This document shows positions 60,371-64,000 of a stretch of 64,000 nucleotides of DNA, one piece after another. The stretch covers positions 34,885,925-34,949,924 of the forward strand of contig NC_083885.1 of assembly GCF_032452875.1 (NCBI RefSeq), read 5' to 3'. The notes under the pieces are model-generated. The model was not told where the DNA came from and did not search any database. It worked only from the letters and a program-made list of their open reading frames with translations. The DNA comes from Bos javanicus (lineage: Eukaryota; Chordata; Mammalia; Artiodactyla; Bovidae). The first letter of the stretch is position 1, and every line of letters begins with the position of its first letter. The position numbers and the translations under genes are program-made.

Positions 60371-60524
60371 TGACAGAGGATGAGATGGTTGGATGGCATC
60401 ACTGACTCAGTGGACATGAGTTTGAGCAAACTCTGAGAGATGGTGAAGGACAGGGAAGCCTGGCGTGCTACAGTCCACGGGGTGGCAAAGAGTTGGACAC
60501 GATTTAGCGACTGAACAATAACAG
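60371..60524 (+). mobile_element. BovB 3'-end / ART2-type fragment
   Basis: 'gacagaggatgagatggttg', 'ggacagggaagcctggcgtg' and 'cacgatttagcgactgaaca' are the BovB 3' terminal 150 bp, shared with ART2/Bov-A-type SINEs. Confidence 0.88.
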
Positions 60525-60899
60525 TCCAGAGTAGCTCCACTTCTGGCCGGCTAGGCGGTGACGACCTGCAGGGGTGGCCTCTCAAGGACTGAAAAGCTGC
60601 GAGTCCCAGCATCTACTCAAGTAGAGCCTCTCAGAGTTCTAGAGGGGAGCTCCCCGGCCTCCCACTAGCCCACCCTCCTGCTGGAGTTTCGCGTTTGCAA
60701 CTGACTCTGACCGGCCAAGGGGTTTCTCTCGAATGTCTGTTCAGAACCAGTACCACCCCGTCCTCTCACCCACAGGGCCCTGCCGCCCCTTGAAAGCCCC
60801 TAGCTGGGACAAGGCACTCGCAGGGGCCAGCGTCGGTACCCTCACTCCAGCCTCCCACGGAAACAGCCCAATAGGCCACCACCACCACCACTTGACCCG

Positions 60900-61340
60900 A
60901 GCAGCCGCGGGTGAGAACCGCGCCGCGCCTGTGCTCCTGAGTCAGGACCCGCCTCGGTTCCTGCCGGCAACGGAAAGCCCACCCACCCTCTGCACTAACC
61001 TGGCCGCCTGGGCCCGGCCTGGATTCCCACGCCCGCCGGCTTCCACTGGACTCGCGCTGCTTCCGGGTGTGCGCGGAGCGCAGGGGCGGCACCCCAGTCC
61101 GAGCCGCCCCGTCCGTCCCGGCGTCCCGCCCCCCGGGTTCCCCGCGGTTCCTTCCCGCCACTGTCCTCTGCGGCCAGTCCCCAGCCTCTGGGCAAAGCCC
61201 ACCCGATCCGCTGCGCAGGTAAGACACTGGCGCCTGAGGTCAAACAGCAGGCGGAACTGCCCGCGGCAAGGGACTTGGAGGACTTGCGGTTCTTACGAGA
61301 CCGGAGGGCCCCAGGGTGAGAGCCGATCCTCTTTCTCCAG
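60900..61340. promoter_or_regulatory. CpG-rich interval, probable divergent TRADD/FBXL8 promoter
   Basis: The sequence is dense in CpG, with GC boxes (ggcgtcccgccccccgg). Two fitting donors point in opposite directions: minus-strand CCAG/gttagt ending at 61000, which would close a TRADD non-coding exon 1, and plus-strand GCAG/gtaaga ending at 61218, which would close an FBXL8 non-coding exon 1. Both coding regions need such an exon because their first coding exons begin with acceptors. The head-to-head arrangement fits the known gene order. TSS positions cannot be read from sequence. Confidence 0.5.
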
Positions 61341-61950
61341 CGCGTAAAGGATGGAGCAACGAGGGGGCGTCCCCTTCTGGGTGGTCGAGCTCCTCTGATT
61401 CTACCTGACACTCTAAACTGGGTGCCTAGTTCAACAGTGGCGGAGGGTATCAGAAACTCCCGGGTACTCGAGACACAAATTCCAGCAGGGACCGTTAGCC
61501 TAGAAAATATGGGAAAATAGAAAATTGGCCAGTGGCGTCAAACGTTGTGTACGAAAATCTTTAAGCACCTTAAACTAAAATTGGCAGCTTCAAAAAGGAC
61601 GCACAGTCTCCAACAAAGGCCGCGCTCTGATGTGGGTCTGTGGAATTCCAGTTGAGCCTAAACCGCCCAACGGGTGCCTGGGCTGCTCGGGGTTCAGGAT
61701 CGGAATTTGAATCCAGGGTCCCTCAGGCCCCCATAACCCCAAGATTTTCTCCGCCTCGCTGGCCTCTCATTGGAAGAACCCAAGTTGTCTCCCCCAGTGA
61801 AGTGGGGGAAGGAGCCTCTCTTCTCCTCGCGTATTCAGCTACGCCCGACCCGCACCTCTGCTTCCTGATTGGCTCCTGGTCCCTGTCAATTAAAAGTTTT
61901 CCTTAATGTTCCCGCCCTATTAACCCTGCCGTCACTCTCTAGTGACGGGT
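61341..61950. other. Sequence between the CpG interval and a DNA-transposon fossil
   Basis: Probably FBXL8 intron 1. It contains an ATTGG box and its reverse (tctcattggaag, ctgattggctcc), but no exon or repeat that I can name. Confidence 0.4.
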
Positions 61951-61954
61951 GGGG

Positions 61955-62115
61955 TTAGGACCAGGTTTCTCAACTTGGGACCTGTGGCATACACCTGCAC
62001 TTGTTGAAATTCATATTCCTGGACCCTACTGTTTGAGGAGAGCTTGATTTAGTAGGTGGGGCCATGAAATCTGTAAGGTAAACAAATGTCCGGGTGATTC
62101 TGCTGCCCAGAGCCC
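61955..62115 (+). mobile_element. hAT-type DNA transposon fossil
   Basis: 'tctcaacttgggacctgtgg', 'gaaattcatattcctggacc', 'gatttagtaggtggggccat' and 'gtgattctgctgcccagagc' resemble a mammalian-wide Charlie-derived MER element. The family is not certain. Confidence 0.5.
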
Positions 62116-62743
62116 TTTTAGAAGCCATTTCAATGGCCCTTGGTGTTTGGGCTCCATCGTTCCCTAAGTACTCAGGGTCTAAGTTGGGAGGCAAGCAGTT
62201 CAGTGACCTCTATAAGACTAGTCCGGGCTCTCTGGCCGCCGTGATGGTGCGGTAGAGGGAGACTGGGGCGAGGGATTGAGGAAGACGTGGTGGTCTGGAG
62301 TCAGGGCCTGGGCAATGGCCCTCCAACTTCCTCAGAGACTTTGGTGACTAGGAGAAAGATCTGACAGCATCGTCCCAAATCCAGGTATTTGGCTTTATCA
62401 ACCTGGTGCACGGGTTGTGGTGAGTTCCTTCTAATAGAGTATTATAAAACGTGGATTCGTTCAACAAGTGAGAACATAGTTTAAAGGAAGAATCAGAAAT
62501 GCTCGGCATCCCAGGCAGATTTCACGGGTCTGAGATCTGTGTACAGAGTTCCAGGCTTGGTTTAATAGCTTGGTTAAATGCTCTGCTGTCACAGTCTTGA
62601 AATCCTCGATAATATTTTAAACAGAGAGACCCACGTTTTCATTTTGCACTGGGCTCTGCAAATTTACATAGCGGATCCTGGGCCCCAAGCATTTCTACAC
62701 ATATGCTCCAAGTGTTCCCCTGAACACTGTGGCCTTCCTGCAG

Positions 62744-62913
62744 GGGGGCCCCCACCTGGCCATGGCCGAGCCTGGAGAACAGCTGCCGGAGGAGGTGCTG
62801 GCGCTCATCTTCCGCCACCTGCCCCTGCCCGACCGCGCTGCTGCAGCGAGGGTCTGCAGAGCTTGGGCTGCCGCTGCCACCTGCAGCGCTGTGTGGCACG
62901 ACACGAGCATCAG
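62744..62913 (+). CDS. FBXL8: FBXL8 first coding exon (F-box)
   Basis: The exon follows the acceptor cttcctgcag, has a short 5' UTR, and starts at ATG 62762-62764 in the context ggccATGgcc. It encodes MAEPGEQLPEEVLALIFRHL and continues to HDTSI plus a split Ser codon. The F-box, which binds SKP1 in SCF ubiquitin ligases, covers about residues 5-45 (LPEEVLALIF, VCRAWAAAATCSAVW). The donor is CAG/gtgagc. A GTG upstream at 62729 is in frame but lies across the acceptor and is not a start. Confidence 0.93.
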
Positions 62914-64000
62914 GTGAGCAGGCTCTCCCCCCTCCCACCTTCTCCCAGTATTGGTAGAGTCAGAGGTTGGGGCGATGCAGTGACTCTTCTCCGTATTAAA
63001 AAGCGTCATTTCTAACATTGGCCACCTACTGTGTACCAACCATTGTTCTAAGGGCCTTACGTATACCAATCTTTCTAATCCTCACAAACACTTTATGTGA
63101 TGGACGGATAGTAAGTATTATTATCTCCATCGCACAGATAAAAAATTGAGACAGATTTAATTACTTCCTCACTCAGCTGAGAAGTGACAGGCAGAATGTG
63201 AATGCGGCAGCTCACAGGCCCCGCCCCGCCTCCTGAAGACCAATGAGAAAGGCCATTTTCTAAAATATCCTGGCTTTCTCAGGCACGGTTTCAACTGGCG
63301 GCAGATGCGTCTGAAGGAAGGGACAGGGTTCCCTCGTAGCATCCCTAGGAGCGACCAGGCACGGTGGGACCAAGGAGGTGTGTGGGTAGGAGGCAGGAAG
63401 TGGGGATGGTAACCGGAACCCAGAGAGAGGGGTGGGTTAGAGTCCTCTCGCCAGGTCGCAGGGACTTGGCCGGCCGACGCCTTTTCTCCACCACTCTACC
63501 TCCAAGTTGCGACTGTGAGCTGGAAGGCATGCTGCCGCCGTATCTGTCCACCTGCCTGGACCACGTTCAGAATCTATGGCTGGAATTTGAGCCGTCGAGG
63601 AAGTCGAGTCGCAGGGCGGCCACGGACTTACTGACTGCACTGACGGGCCGTACCCCTGGGCTGCGAGGCCTGTGCCTGGAATGCCGCGGAGAAAAGCCGC
63701 TCTTCGACGCCGGCCGCGACGTCCTGGACGCGGTGCACGCCCTCTGTGGGGCGGCCAGCGCGCTGCGCCACCTCGACCTGCGGCGCCTGCCCTTCTCACT
63801 GGACGACGCGCTAGTGCTGCAGGTGGCACACGGTTGTCCGGAGCTCCGCAGCCTTTTTCTAGATAACAGAACGCTGGTGGGCAGCGTGGGGCCGGGCTCC
63901 GTGCTCGAGCTACTAGAGGCCTGCCCCTGCCTGCGCGCCCTTGGCTTGCACCTGGCCAGCCTGTCGCGCACCGCGCTTGAGGCACTGGCGGCGCCAGAGC
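62762..64000 (+). CDS. FBXL8: FBXL8, F-box and leucine-rich repeat protein 8, 5' part
   Basis: Substrate-recognition subunit of an SCF E3 ligase. Coding exons 62762-62913 and 63507-64000 (open at the window edge) join in phase (AG/T gives Ser) and provide about 215 residues. The second exon starts CDCELEGMLPPYLSTCLDHV and contains leucine-rich repeat-like units such as LRHLDLRRLPFSLDDALVLQ, LRSLFLDNRTLVGSVGPGS and LRALGLHLASLSRTALEAL. The C-terminal part lies beyond base 64000. The sequence agrees with the human protein as I know it. Confidence 0.94.
63010..63215 (+). repeat. MIR SINE in the FBXL8 intron
   Basis: 'cacctactgtgtaccaacca', 'taatcctcacaaacacttta' and 'tattattatctccatcgcac' follow the MIR core. 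Confidence 0.75.

Noticed and set aside
60733..61347. 204-codon plus-strand frame in the TRADD/FBXL8 CpG interval
   Set aside because: Same composition effect; equally long frames exist on the minus strand, and no protein family is recognised.
62729..62764. Extended FBXL8 start 11 codons upstream
   Set aside because: It would begin with GTG, not ATG, and spans the splice acceptor at 62741-62743. The ATG at 62762 fits the known N-terminus.

Overview
This is vertebrate nuclear DNA from a ruminant, most likely cattle or a close bovid. The genes have introns with GT-AG junctions. The repeats are the ruminant set: BovB (RTE) LINEs, Bov-A, BOV-A2 and Bov-tA SINEs, CHR-2-type tRNA-Glu SINEs, ruminant L1 fragments and a class II ERV solo LTR. 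The gene order CBFB, PHAF1 (C16orf70), B3GNT9, TRADD, FBXL8 matches human 16q22.1 as I know it. The cattle counterpart should lie on BTA18, which is inference.

Layout. 1-15415 holds the 3' part of CBFB (+): exon 5, a 12.0 kb intron with L1 and BovB insertions, and the last exon with its 3' UTR. 15580-16833 is a 1242-bp solo LTR with a 6-bp target duplication. 16834-20200 is intergenic repeats. About 20230-21500 is a CpG-rich promoter, followed by the whole coding region of PHAF1 (+; 16 coding exons, 422 aa, 21215-49025) and its 3' UTR to about 50360. B3GNT9 (-; one coding exon, 401 aa) lies tail-to-tail with PHAF1. TRADD (-; four coding exons, 312 aa) follows at 55636-57681. A GC-rich interval at 60.9-61.3 kb probably holds the divergent TRADD/FBXL8 promoters. 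FBXL8 (+) starts at 62762 and runs off the right edge.

The genes are unrelated neighbours in a conserved block and do not form an operon or pathway. CBFB is the non-DNA-binding partner of RUNX factors, PHAF1 acts in autophagy, B3GNT9 is a Golgi glycosyltransferase, TRADD is the TNFR1 death-domain adaptor and FBXL8 is an SCF ubiquitin-ligase substrate receptor.

I found no undescribed multi-gene system. The most notable structures are two long BovB copies in opposite orientation flanking PHAF1 exons 4-8, a 23-bp hairpin with one A.C mismatch in the probable TRADD 3' UTR, the two CBFB exon-5 donors that can be read through to two different C-termini, the solo LTR just past the CBFB poly(A) site, and a run of donor-like pentamers at the presumed PHAF1 exon 1 boundary. 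Repeat family names come from recognition, not from a database search. Edges are exact only where a target-site duplication is given.
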